Assembly: GCA_051747425.1 (NCBI GenBank)
Contig: JBNJGD010000003.1
Span: 124,001 to 188,000, forward strand
Length of the DNA stretch: 64,000 nt
DNA from: HTCC5015 sp051747425
GTDB lineage: Bacteria > Pseudomonadota > Gammaproteobacteria > HTCC5015
Reading direction: 5' to 3'
The notes beneath the pieces were generated by a model that did not search any database, had not been told where the DNA came from, and worked only from the letters and a program-made list of their open reading frames with translations. The position numbers and the translations under genes are program-made. Positions within the stretch are counted from its first letter, which is position 1. Each line of letters begins with the position of its first letter. Shown here one piece after another: positions 42,842-51,375 of this stretch.

Positions 42842-45235
42842 ATGGCAGGCAAGAAGGCAGCGAGAAAGAAGGCGTCCAAGAAGGTTGCTTCGAAAAAGAC
42901 CGCGACAAAAAAGTCGGCGCGCAAGGCCGCGGCGAAAAAGCCGGTCAAGCGACGCAAGGCCCCGGCGCCGTCGGCCAGCGGCAAGGGTGGCGGTCGCCGC
43001 TGGTTGCCCTGGTTCAGTGCCCTGGTGTTACTGGCCGCTGTGGCCGGGATTCTGGGCAGTGCCTGGCTGGACTACAGCATTCGCCAGCAGTTCGAGGGCA
43101 AGAAGTGGTCGCTGCCGGCCCGGGTTTACGCTCGCCCGCTGGAGCTCTACGCCGGCAAGACGCTCACAGCCCGCGCTCTGGAAGAGGAACTGGCGGTGGC
43201 CAACTATCGCCCGGTGGGGCGACCGGATCGCCCCGGTGCCTACAGCCGCAACGGCAAGCACTTTCGCATTCACACTCGGGATTTCAACTACTGGGACGGC
43301 GCCATTGAGAGCCGGATTGTCGATCTGCGTATCGATGCGGGTCGCGTTGCCAGCCTGGAGAGCAGCGATGGCGAGGACGCCCTGGTGCGCCTGGACCCGG
43401 CGCAGATCGCCGCCATCTATCCCCAGCATCAGGAGGACCGCAACCTGGTGCGCCTGGAGGGCGTGCCGCCCAGCCTCGTTCACGCCCTGTTGCTGATTGA
43501 AGACCGGGCCTTTTTCGAGCACCACGGGGTTCGACCACTGTCCATTGCCCGTGCCCTGATTGCCAATATCCGCGCCGGGCGCACCGTGCAGGGCGGCAGC
43601 ACCCTGACCCAGCAGCTGATCAAAAACTACTTTCTCACCCGCGAGCAAACCCTGACGCGCAAGGCCATCGAGGCCTGGATGGCGGTGTTGCTGGAGTTTC
43701 ACTACAGCAAGCCGGAAATCCTGGAGGCCTATCTCAATGAGGTGTATCTGGGCCAGGACGGCGAGCGCGCCATTCACGGCTTTGGCCTGGCGGCCAGTTA
43801 CTATTTTGATACGCCGTTAAAGGATCTGGGCATCGAGCAGCAGGCGCTGCTGGTGGCCATGGTCAAGGGCGCTTCCTACTACGATCCGCGACGCCATCCC
43901 GAGCGGGCCACCCGGCGGCGCAATCTGGTGATCGAGCAACTGGCGCTGGACGGCGCCATCGAGCAAGCCGAGGCCGCGCGGCTCAAGCGCCGCCCCTTGG
44001 GCGTGGTCGACAAGCCCAAGAGCTACCGCCATCGCTACATGGCCTTTGTCGATCTGGTCCGCCGCCAGTTGCAGCGCGACTACCCGGAAGAGGCGCTGCA
44101 GAGCGAGGGTCTGCACATCTTCACCACCCTGGCTCCCGGGGTTCAGGCCCGTTTGGAGATGGCTACCACCAACCACCTGGGCCGGTTGGAAGCTCGCCGA
44201 GGCATCGAATCGGAGAGCTTGCAGTCGGCGGGCCTGATCACCGATACCCGCAGCGGTGAAGTGCTGGCGGTGGCCGGCGGTCGCGATGCCAACGATGTGG
44301 GCTTTAACCGCGCCCTGGACGCACGCCGCCAGATTGGTTCACTGGCCAAGCCGGCGGTGTATCTGACGGCCCTGCGCAAGGGCGACACCTACACTGCGGC
44401 CACCCTGATCGACGACGCGCCCTTCGAGTTCACCGACGCCCGGGGCAAGCTTTGGGCGCCCAAAAACTACAGCGGCGAGCACCACGGCGAGGTGATGCTC
44501 GCCGATGGCCTGGTTCGCTCCTACAATGTGGCCACCGCCCGCCTGGGTCTGGAGCTGGGCCTGGACGCCGTGGCGGACACCATGAACCGCTTGGGCTTGG
44601 AGGTGGAAGGGCCCCATTACCCGTCCCTGCTGCTCGGCGCGGTGGAGCGCTCGCCCTATCAGGTGGCCCAGTATTTTCAGACCTTTGCCGGCGATGGTTT
44701 CTACACCCCGTTGCGCACGGTGCGCGAGGTGGTGACGGCCAATGGCGAGCGTCTCCAGCGCTATCCCATGGAAATCGAGCAGCGCCTGCCGGGCAGGGAG
44801 ATGTATCTGATCAACGGCCTGTTGCAGGCGGTGGTCGAGCGCGGCACCGCGCAGCGCATTGGCCAGACCTTGCCGGCGCTCAGGGCGGCGGGCAAGACCG
44901 GGACCACCAACGACGGCCGCGACGCCTGGTTTGCCGGCTTCAGCGGCGAGCACCTGGGGGTGATCTGGGTGGGCAGCGACGACAACCGGCCCACGGCTCT
45001 CACCGGTTCCAGCGGTGCGCTGCCCATTTGGCTCAATGTCTTTGAGCATCTCGACTCTTCGCCCTACCAGCCGCGCACGCCGTCGGATGTGGAATGGCAC
45101 TGGGTGAGCAGTGATGGTCGACTGAGTGCCGAAGACTGTGAAAATGCCGTACAATTGCCCTTTATCAAAGGCAGCGAGCCTGATAAGTTGGCTGAATGCC
45201 GCGAGGGCTTCCTGAAGCGCCTCTTCGATTGGTAA
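42842..45235 (+). CDS. mrcB: Bifunctional peptidoglycan synthase PBP1B
   Basis: 797 residues from ATG 42842. A cytoplasmic tail of about 50 residues is unusually Lys/Ala-rich (KKAARKKASKKVASKK and similar, histone-like), followed by one TM helix (54-74) and a UB2H-like domain (about 95-165). The GT51 domain has E220 in EDRAFFEHHG and GGSTLTQQL (251-259). The transpeptidase has S500-L-A-K503, S560-Y-N562 and K-T-G-T-T-N near 686-691. It polymerises and crosslinks peptidoglycan at the inner membrane. A TPR lipoprotein gene follows 32 bases later; in related genomes the LpoB-like activator may be elsewhere. Confidence 0.95.
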   Translation: MAGKKAARKKASKKVASKKTATKKSARKAAAKKPVKRRKAPAPSASGKGGGRRWLPWFSALVLLAAVAGILGSAWLDYSIRQQFEGKKWSLPARVYARPLELYAGKTLTARALEEELAVANYRPVGRPDRPGAYSRNGKHFRIHTRDFNYWDGAIESRIVDLRIDAGRVASLESSDGEDALVRLDPAQIAAIYPQHQEDRNLVRLEGVPPSLVHALLLIEDRAFFEHHGVRPLSIARALIANIRAGRTVQGGSTLTQQLIKNYFLTREQTLTRKAIEAWMAVLLEFHYSKPEILEAYLNEVYLGQDGERAIHGFGLAASYYFDTPLKDLGIEQQALLVAMVKGASYYDPRRHPERATRRRNLVIEQLALDGAIEQAEAARLKRRPLGVVDKPKSYRHRYMAFVDLVRRQLQRDYPEEALQSEGLHIFTTLAPGVQARLEMATTNHLGRLEARRGIESESLQSAGLITDTRSGEVLAVAGGRDANDVGFNRALDARRQIGSLAKPAVYLTALRKGDTYTAATLIDDAPFEFTDARGKLWAPKNYSGEHHGEVMLADGLVRSYNVATARLGLELGLDAVADTMNRLGLEVEGPHYPSLLLGAVERSPYQVAQYFQTFAGDGFYTPLRTVREVVTANGERLQRYPMEIEQRLPGREMYLINGLLQAVVERGTAQRIGQTLPALRAAGKTGTTNDGRDAWFAGFSGEHLGVIWVGSDDNRPTALTGSSGALPIWLNVFEHLDSSPYQPRTPSDVEWHWVSSDGRLSAEDCENAVQLPFIKGSEPDKLAECREGFLKRLFDW

Positions 45236-45267
45236 TCCCTGTATCAGATAAAGGAGTAGGGAGAGAA

Positions 45268-45774
45268 ATGAAAAACACCAAAATGCTGCTGCGCGTTGCC
45301 GTTCTGGGTTTCGCTGCACTGTTGCTGCAAGCCTGTGGTTCCAGCCCCAAACAAGAGGGCTCCGAGGGTTTCCAGTTTTCTGAAAGCGATGCCATTTCGG
45401 AAGACAGCGGTGTCATTGCCGAGGGCAGCATCAAGCACTCCATTGGCAACGCCGCCGTGGTCGCCATCTGGCAGCGTGCCGAAGAGGCCCGCCTGACCGG
45501 GGATACCGAGGGCGCGATTGCCCAGCTTGAGCGCGCCATTCGCATCGACCCCACCGATGCTGTGATCTGGAGCCGCATGGCCGAGCTTCGTCTCGACCAG
45601 GGCAACTATGTGGCCGCCGAGAATGTGGCCATGAAGTCCAACCAGCTCAATGGCGATGAAGACGAAGTGCTGGCCTACCGCAACTGGCTGATTGTGGCCA
45701 AGGCGCGCAAGGCCGAGGGCAACCTCCAGGGCGCCGAAGAGGCCCAGCGCAAGGCTGCCCTGTTCAAGCCGTAG
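45268..45774 (+). CDS. TPR-containing lipoprotein
   Basis: 168 residues from ATG 45268, preceded by GGAGTAGGGAGAG. The signal peptide ends in L-L-Q-A-C (Cys23); the mature protein has two to three TPR units (QLERAIRIDPTDAVIWSRMAELRLDQGNYVAAENVAMKSN). It directly follows mrcB and is likely co-transcribed. In E. coli PBP1B is activated by the outer-membrane lipoprotein LpoB, and in P. aeruginosa by the TPR lipoprotein LpoP, encoded beside ponB. This protein is therefore a good LpoP candidate, although the activating function is inferred from context and TPR content. Confidence 0.85.
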   Translation: MKNTKMLLRVAVLGFAALLLQACGSSPKQEGSEGFQFSESDAISEDSGVIAEGSIKHSIGNAAVVAIWQRAEEARLTGDTEGAIAQLERAIRIDPTDAVIWSRMAELRLDQGNYVAAENVAMKSNQLNGDEDEVLAYRNWLIVAKARKAEGNLQGAEEAQRKAALFKP

Positions 45775-45784
45775 GGTTTTTGCT

Positions 45785-45896
45785 GTCATTGCGAGCGGAG
45801 CGAAGCAATCTGCGTGAACCGTTCGGCAGATCGCCGCGTCGCTTCGCTCCTCGCGATGACAAGTCCGTCATTGCGAGCGCAGCGAAGCAATCTGCA
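45785..45896. repeat. Type B repeat plus a second truncated type B
   Basis: A full type B element at 45785-45860 (GTCATTGCGAGCGGAGCGAA to CTTCGCTCCTCGCGATGAC), followed after seven bases by a left half only (GTCATTGCGAGCGCAGCGAA, 45868-45896). The remaining 99 bases before yoaA show nothing recognisable. There are no A arms. Confidence 0.85.
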
Positions 45897-45995
45897 AAAC
45901 AGTTAGCCAGGTCGTTGTGACGACATTCAGCCCGCGACGATTGTGTTTCAAGGATGAACCCACGCCACCGGCACCAAGAACGCAGTAACCACTAA

Positions 45996-47894
45996 ATGAC
46001 ACCTTCCGAAATTTTGGGGGCCGATGGCCCCCTTGCTGATTCCATAGCCGGCTACGCGCCCCGCGAGGCGCAGCAGCTAATGGCCGATGCGGTAGCTCAG
46101 GCCATTGAGGAACGGGAGGTGCTGGTGGTGGAAGCGGGCACCGGGGTGGGCAAAACCTATGCCTACCTGATTCCCGCGCTGCTCAGCGGCCAAAAAATCA
46201 TTATCTCCACCGGCACGCGCACCCTACAGGATCAGCTCTACCACCGCGATTTGCCCATGCTGCTCAAGCACCTGGGCGTGCCGGTCAAGCGCGCTCTGCT
46301 CAAGGGGCGCTCCAACTACTACTGCATTTACCGCGCTGGCTTTGCCGAGCCCAATCGCGGCGATCGCGAGCAGCAGCGCCAGCTCGAGGCGATTCGCAAC
46401 TGGTCGCGCCAGACCCGCTTTGGCGATATGGCCGAGGTGGACGAACTGCCGGAAAACGCCGCGATTCTGCCCAAGGTCACTTCCACCGCCGACAATTGCC
46501 TGGGCACCGAGTGTGAGTTCTACAGCGATTGCTATGTGGTCAAGGCCCGACGCGAGGCCCAGGAGGCAGATCTGGTGGTGGTCAATCACCACCTGTTTAT
46601 GGCCGATATGGCGATTAAGGAAACCGGCTTTGGCGAGGTATTGCCCAGTGCCAACGCCTTTATTTTTGACGAGGCGCACCAGGTGCCCGAGGTGGCCGGC
46701 GCCTTCTTTGGCCAGGCGGTGGGCAGCCGCCAGTTGCTGGAGTTCGTCAAGGACACCCGGGTGATCGGCCAGAGCGAAATCGCCGAGGGCGAAGCGGTTG
46801 GCGATCTCGCCGGGCGGCTGGAGATGGCGGTGCGCAACTTCCGTCTCTCCCTGGGTGTTGAGGAGCGCCGTCTGGCCTGGCAGCCGCTGTTGAGCCACGC
46901 TGAGGTGCGACACCAGTTTCGCGAGTTGGCGGCGGTGATCAGTTCCATGCGCGCCGAGTTGGTGGAGCACGAGGAAGAGGGGCCGGGGGTGGAGAATCTG
47001 CTCAAGCGCTGTGTGGAGTTTGACCAGCGCCTGACCCTGTTCGAGCACCTCGACGAGGACTACATCTACTGGCTGGAAACCACCCGGCTGGGTTTTGTTC
47101 TCAATATGACACCCCTGAGTGTGGCCAAGACATTTCGCTCCCACATGGGGCGCTACGAGGCCAGCTGGATTTTTACCTCGGCGACCCTGGCGGTGGGCCA
47201 GGATTTCGGCCACTTCACCCAGGCTCTGGGTTTGTGGGAGCCGCGCACCCTGCAGCTTGAGAGCCCCTTCGACTTTGCCAACAACAGCATCATCTACCTG
47301 CCGGAGGACTTGCCCGAGCCCAGCGCGCCGCATTTCACCGACGCCGTGGTCGACGCAGCCAAACCGGTTCTGGAGGCTTCAAAGGGCCGGGCCTTTATGC
47401 TCTTTACCAGCTACCGCGCTCTCAACCACGCCGCCGCCCGGCTCGAGCGCGAGGTCGACTTTCCCTTGTTTGTTCAGGGCAAGGCGCCGCGTTCCCAGTT
47501 GCTGGACGAGTTCCGGGAGTCGGGCAACGGCGTGCTGCTGGGGACCAGCAGTTTCTGGGAGGGGGTCGACATCAAGGGCGAGGCGCTGTCCTGTGTGATC
47601 ATCGACAAGCTGCCCTTCGCCGCGCCCAACGATCCGGTGTTGCAGGCGCGCCTGGACGCCATGAAAGAGCAGGGCCGCAATCCCTTTATGGAGCACCAGT
47701 TGCCCAATGCGGTGATCGCCCTCAAGCAGGGCGTGGGTCGCCTGATTCGCGATATCCACGACCGCGGCGTGGTGGTGGTCTGCGACATCCGCCTGAAAAC
47801 CAAATTCTACGGCAAGCGTTTCACCAATAGCCTGCCGCCCATGAAACGCACCCGCACCCTGGCCGACATTCAGCGCTTTTTTGAAGACGCTTGA
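45996..47894 (+). CDS. yoaA: ATP-dependent DNA helicase of the DinG/XPD family (YoaA-like)
   Basis: 632 residues, close to E. coli YoaA (636). Walker A GTGVGKT (about 48-54), DEAH box (IFDEAH, about 222-227), and C-terminal motif VI QGVGRLIR. Four cysteines for an iron-sulfur cluster are present: C in YYCIY and three in NCLGTECEFYSDC (about 168-180). YoaA unwinds forked DNA and works with the HolC (chi) subunit of polymerase III in damage tolerance; the partner gene is not in this window. No SD is obvious before ATG 45996; an alternative downstream start cannot be excluded. Confidence 0.92.
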   Translation: MTPSEILGADGPLADSIAGYAPREAQQLMADAVAQAIEEREVLVVEAGTGVGKTYAYLIPALLSGQKIIISTGTRTLQDQLYHRDLPMLLKHLGVPVKRALLKGRSNYYCIYRAGFAEPNRGDREQQRQLEAIRNWSRQTRFGDMAEVDELPENAAILPKVTSTADNCLGTECEFYSDCYVVKARREAQEADLVVVNHHLFMADMAIKETGFGEVLPSANAFIFDEAHQVPEVAGAFFGQAVGSRQLLEFVKDTRVIGQSEIAEGEAVGDLAGRLEMAVRNFRLSLGVEERRLAWQPLLSHAEVRHQFRELAAVISSMRAELVEHEEEGPGVENLLKRCVEFDQRLTLFEHLDEDYIYWLETTRLGFVLNMTPLSVAKTFRSHMGRYEASWIFTSATLAVGQDFGHFTQALGLWEPRTLQLESPFDFANNSIIYLPEDLPEPSAPHFTDAVVDAAKPVLEASKGRAFMLFTSYRALNHAAARLEREVDFPLFVQGKAPRSQLLDEFRESGNGVLLGTSSFWEGVDIKGEALSCVIIDKLPFAAPNDPVLQARLDAMKEQGRNPFMEHQLPNAVIALKQGVGRLIRDIHDRGVVVVCDIRLKTKFYGKRFTNSLPPMKRTRTLADIQRFFEDA

Positions 47895-47896
47895 TT

Positions 47897-48055
47897 GTTA
47901 GCCACAGAGGGCACAGAGAACACAGAGCTTTCCTGGAAGGGTAGGGCGGAAGTGCCATAGGCACCTCCGCCATTTTTTCGGCGGATGCGGCTGCGCCGCT
48001 TCCGCCCTACGCGCTTAAAACCCTCCGTGTTCTCTGTGCGCTCGGTGGCTAATTA
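47897..48055. repeat. Composite nested repeat A(D)A
   Basis: Left A arm GTTAGCCACAGAGGGCACAG with a third heptad (47897-47927); type D (47941-48010: GTAGGGCGGAAGTGCC to GCTTCCGCCCTAC); right A arm 48024-48055 (CTCCGTGTTCTCTGTGCGCT, then CGGTGGCTAA). The yoaA stop is 2 bases upstream of the left arm, and the tsaB stop TAA lies at the tip of the right arm. Confidence 0.88.
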
Positions 48056-48742
48056 ACGCTGGGTTTTCTTTTTGGCCACATTGTTGCGGAGGTAGACGGG
48101 CAGGGCGCCTTCGACGGGTTGCCAGGCGCTGTCGGGAACGCGGCGGGCCAGGCTGAGGGCGCGGTCGGCGCGGGGGACGAGTTGTTGATCGAGCGTCCAG
48201 CCGTCGGCCAGGGGCAGATCGTCGGGGTAGGCGGCAAAGCCGGTGCCGGTGGCCAGGCCACTTTCATCGGCTGATGGGAATTGCCATTGCCCCGGTGGCT
48301 GTACGGCTTCGGCGACGATCATTTCCCAGCCACCGAGTGCGTTTTCCTCACCCCGGTAGGCCCAGGCGGCGCTGTAGACCTCGCTCATGCGGGCGTCGTT
48401 GACGGTGGCCACGCACTCGCTGCCGTGCTCCAGGCGCGCGGCCTCGGCCAGCAGCAGCAGGGTGGAGAGTGGCAACACCGGCAGGTCGAGACCGAAGGCG
48501 ATGCCCTGGGTGATGCCGGCGGCCACCCGCACGCCGGTAAAGCTGCCCGGGCCGCGGCCGAAGACCACACCGTCGAGGGCCGAGCGGGGCGTGCCCGAGT
48601 CGGCCAGCAGCTGGTCGATCATGGGCAGAATGATGTCGGTATTGCGCGCCCCCGAGCCGTCAAAGCGCAGGGTCACCTCGCCATCCACGGACAGCGCCGC
48701 TGAACAGACTTCGGTGGAAGTATCCAGAGCCAGTAAATTCAT
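48053..48742 (-). CDS. tsaB: tRNA t6A threonylcarbamoyltransferase complex subunit TsaB
   Basis: 229 residues. An ASKHA-fold protein that, with TsaD and TsaE, makes t6A37 in ANN-reading tRNAs. The N-terminus LLALDTSTEVCSAAL and the motif GRGPGSFTGVR (about 63-73) are diagnostic. It heads the minus-strand run and is followed by a repeat block. The C-terminal VAKKKTQR stop is in the tip of the upstream repeat. Confidence 0.95.
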   Translation of the reverse strand: MNLLALDTSTEVCSAALSVDGEVTLRFDGSGARNTDIILPMIDQLLADSGTPRSALDGVVFGRGPGSFTGVRVAAGITQGIAFGLDLPVLPLSTLLLLAEAARLEHGSECVATVNDARMSEVYSAAWAYRGEENALGGWEMIVAEAVQPPGQWQFPSADESGLATGTGFAAYPDDLPLADGWTLDQQLVPRADRALSLARRVPDSAWQPVEGALPVYLRNNVAKKKTQR

Positions 48743-48778
48743 GGGCGCATTTTATGCTAATGCGGGGAAATAACACAG

Positions 48779-49033
48779 CGGCCACAGAGTGCACAGAGAA
48801 CACAGAGTTTTTTCAGTCATTCCGGAAAGCGCAACGCGCTTATCCGGAATCTGGCGGCGTCGTCATTGCGAGCGCAGCGAAGCAATCTGCGGAACGGTTC
48901 GGCAGATCGCCACGCCGCTACGCGGCTCGCGATGACAAAGATCCTCTGTGCGCTCTGTGGCCGCTGTGTCTTTTCGACAAAAGCCCATGCGGCGAAGCCG
49001 CCCACCCAGTCGCGGCGGGGTCGCCGCTCCTAC
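48779..49033. repeat. Composite nested repeat A(E-B)A plus partial C
   Basis: Left A arm GGCCACAGAGTGCACAGAG plus one heptad (48779-48807); type E (about 48816-48851: ATTCCGGAAAGCGC and GCGCTTATCCGGAAT); type B (48861-48936); right A arm (48942-48971); and a right-hand part of type C (about 48989-49033, ending GTCGCCGCTCCTAC). The CTA of the final CTAC forms the TAG stop of the DUF2970 gene. Confidence 0.85.
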
Positions 49034-49278
49034 AAACCGGCCGCTGAGAGGATGATCTTGACGATCAGGACCAGTACCAGAATAAAGACAATGGTCAGGA
49101 TTAGGCCGACGACGATGAAGTGGATGGGCTTGCCGCGCTCAAAGTCGCGCTCGCGCACTTCCCCTCGCTGAACGCCGAGGAAAGACATCAGCACACTGGC
49201 GACAATTTGCCAAAAGCCGACTTTTTGATCCTGATCCGTTTGCTTGGGTTTGTCCTGTTTGGGTGACGGTTCATTCAT
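49030..49278 (-). CDS. DUF2970 domain membrane protein
   Basis: 82 residues. Basic Lys/Gln-rich start, then the DUF2970 pattern F-W-Q-I-V-A-S-V-L-M-S-F-L-G-V-Q-R with R-E-R-D-F and one TM helix (about 53-76). Function unknown; such genes often stand beside cytochrome-oxidase or copper genes. It is three bases downstream of psd on the same strand. Its stop codon comes from a type C repeat. Confidence 0.8.
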   Translation of the reverse strand: MNEPSPKQDKPKQTDQDQKVGFWQIVASVLMSFLGVQRGEVRERDFERGKPIHFIVVGLILTIVFILVLVLIVKIILSAAGL

Positions 49279-49281
49279 CTT

Positions 49282-50148
49282 TTACTCCGATTGGGTGATG
49301 CGTCCGATGGCCTGGCCCATCTTGACCGGGGCGTCGGCGCTGAAGCCGAAGTCCCATTGCACATTGGGGCCGGTGAGCAGAATCACGGTGGAACCCATAT
49401 TGAATCGGCCCATTTCTTCGCCCTTGGCCAGACGCGGCGCCTGATCTTCGGCGTAGTCAAAAGTGTGAATACTGCGTCCGCGCCCCGGGGTAATCAGGCC
49501 GGCCCAGACGGTTTCGATGGCGGCGACATTGATGGCGCCCACCAACACCATGGCCACGGGGCCGTGTGCGGTTTCAAACACGGTCACGACGCGCTCGTTG
49601 CGGGCAAACAGCCGCGGTACGGTGCGCACGGTGTGACCGGCCACGGAAAACAGCCGGCCGGGGACATAGACCATCTGCTGAAGCACGCCGTCGGTGGGCA
49701 TGTGGATGCGGTGGTAGTCCTTTGGTGAGAGATACAGCGTGGCGAAGCGGCCCTCGGCAAAGCGGGCGGCCAGGTCGGGGTCGCCACCGAGTAGCTCCAG
49801 TGCCGAGTAATACCGGCCCTTGGCCTGAAAGAGGCGGCCGTCGCGAATGCGGCCCGACTGGCTCACCGTGCCATCCACCGGGCTGGCCAGCACCCGCTGG
49901 CCTTCGGCGATGGGACGAGCGCCGGCCTTGAGGGCGCGGGTAAAGAAGGCGTTGAAGGTGTCGTAGTCTTCAATGCGCTCGCCCTCGGCTTCACTGAGGT
50001 CGATGCCGAAAATGCGGATAAACAATCGCCCCAGCGGATTTTTCAGGGCCGTGCGCTGGCGGGTCGCCCAGAATACCAGACGCGAAATCAGGTGGTGGGG
50101 CAGGGGGTACAGCGGCAGGGATTTGGCGTAGTCCTTGAAGGTACTCAT
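49282..50148 (-). CDS. psd: Phosphatidylserine decarboxylase proenzyme
   Basis: 288 residues. It makes phosphatidylethanolamine. The proenzyme self-cleaves at the G-S-T site, here FNMGSTVIL with G252-S253; E. coli has LGST, and this MGST variant is a mild deviation. D92 and H147 regions (PVDGTV, YHRIHMP) are intact. The start overlaps the stop of the PCuAC gene by four bases (ATGA). Being at the end of a copper-chaperone operon is unusual. Confidence 0.93.
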   Translation of the reverse strand: MSTFKDYAKSLPLYPLPHHLISRLVFWATRQRTALKNPLGRLFIRIFGIDLSEAEGERIEDYDTFNAFFTRALKAGARPIAEGQRVLASPVDGTVSQSGRIRDGRLFQAKGRYYSALELLGGDPDLAARFAEGRFATLYLSPKDYHRIHMPTDGVLQQMVYVPGRLFSVAGHTVRTVPRLFARNERVVTVFETAHGPVAMVLVGAINVAAIETVWAGLITPGRGRSIHTFDYAEDQAPRLAKGEEMGRFNMGSTVILLTGPNVQWDFGFSADAPVKMGQAIGRITQSE

Positions 50149-50630
50149 GGCGTTGTAGAGTGTCCGTGTTGGTGTTTTTTCTGGTGCTGATGTTTGTGCT
50201 GATGGGCGCCACCTACCCGGCGCTTGGCCACGGGCAGTACCACGGTCTGTGCTTCGCCGTTGTCGAATTCGAGGGTCAGGGTGACTTCATCACCCACGGT
50301 CAGGGGTTCGGCGGGGTTGAACATCATCAGGTGCAGTCCACCGGGCTTGAGAGACACGGTGTCGCCGGCGGGTAGCTCGATGGCATCGACGGCGGACATC
50401 CGGGCGACGCCGTCGATCACTTCACTCAGGTGCATTTCAATGCGGCTGAAAGTCTCGCCGCTGATGCCGAGCAGCTGGCGGTCGCTATCGCCATCGTTGT
50501 GCAGGTCCATATAGGCCGTGAGCACGCTGGCGGTGGGCGGGGCTGCCGGCACCCGGGCGTCTTTGATTTGAATGTCGGCGAACGCGGCGGCGCTCAGCAG
50601 GCAAAGCAGGGCGGCGGTGAGTATGCGCAT
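50145..50630 (-). CDS. Periplasmic copper chaperone PCu(A)C
   Basis: 161 residues with a signal peptide (1-18). The copper motif H-x10-M-x21-H-x-M is exact: H67, M78, H100, M102. A His-rich tail (HQHKHQHQKKHQHGH, about 143-157) follows and may add low-affinity copper binding. It hands Cu(I) to cytochrome oxidase CuA, usually with SCO1. It overlaps the SCO1-like gene upstream and psd downstream. Confidence 0.92.
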   Translation of the reverse strand: MRILTAALLCLLSAAAFADIQIKDARVPAAPPTASVLTAYMDLHNDGDSDRQLLGISGETFSRIEMHLSEVIDGVARMSAVDAIELPAGDTVSLKPGGLHLMMFNPAEPLTVGDEVTLTLEFDNGEAQTVVLPVAKRRVGGAHQHKHQHQKKHQHGHSTTP

Positions 50631-51274
50631 CAGTAGTGCTCCATCATGGTTTTCAGGTCACTGCCCATGGCGCCCGGCATGTGGGGGGCGGACATCAGGG
50701 CGTGGCGGCGACCCTCGGGGTTGATCACGAAAATGGCCGCGCTGTGGTTGACCTCGTAATTGCCGTGCTCGTCCGGGGTTTCTTTTTCGAAGAAGATGTT
50801 CATTCGACCGGCCATTTCATCCAGGGTTTCCTCATCGGCGGTGACACCCATGAAGTCTTTGTGGAAGTAGCCGACATAGTCGCCGAGCTTGTCCAGGGTG
50901 TCCCGTTCGGGGTCGACGGAGACGAACACCACCTGGACATCGCGCTGGTAGTCGCCGAGCTGCTCATAGGCCTCTGCCATCACCGCCAGGGTGTTGGGAC
51001 AGACATCGGGGCAGTGGGTGAAGCCAAAAAACATCAGCGTCCAGCGGCCCATCAGGTCCTCATTGGAAAAGCGGCTGCCGTTGTCGGCGGTCAGGTCCAG
51101 GGGCGGCAGTGGACGGAAGTCGGACGGATAGAGGGTGGCGTTTTCCAGCTCTGGTGCGGTCTTTTGTTGCGACCACTCGCGGGCGAAGAAACCGGTGATC
51201 AGGGCCAGGCCGGCGATTGCCATGCCGATCAGGAGTTTGCGCCACAGCGGGCTTTGCGCGGGGTTGTCACTCAT
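50630..51274 (-). CDS. SCO1/SenC family copper chaperone
   Basis: 214 residues from ATG 51274; an upstream in-frame codon (51346) would run into the divergent prmB promoter. One N-terminal TM anchor (13-30). The thioredoxin-like copper site CPDVCP gives C88 and C92, and the third ligand is H177 in NHSAAIF. It delivers copper to the CuA centre of cytochrome c oxidase. The stop overlaps the PCuAC start (TGATG). It is first in a four-gene minus-strand operon ending with DUF2970. Confidence 0.92.
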   Translation of the reverse strand: MSDNPAQSPLWRKLLIGMAIAGLALITGFFAREWSQQKTAPELENATLYPSDFRPLPPLDLTADNGSRFSNEDLMGRWTLMFFGFTHCPDVCPNTLAVMAEAYEQLGDYQRDVQVVFVSVDPERDTLDKLGDYVGYFHKDFMGVTADEETLDEMAGRMNIFFEKETPDEHGNYEVNHSAAIFVINPEGRRHALMSAPHMPGAMGSDLKTMMEHY

Positions 51275-51375
51275 GGTGTACGCTACTTTGGGTTGGGCCG
51301 CCGGACTCGCTGGACGGGCGCGGCGGGGGTGGCGATAATGCGCCACAGTTTACCACTCAATGGGACGGGACGGCA

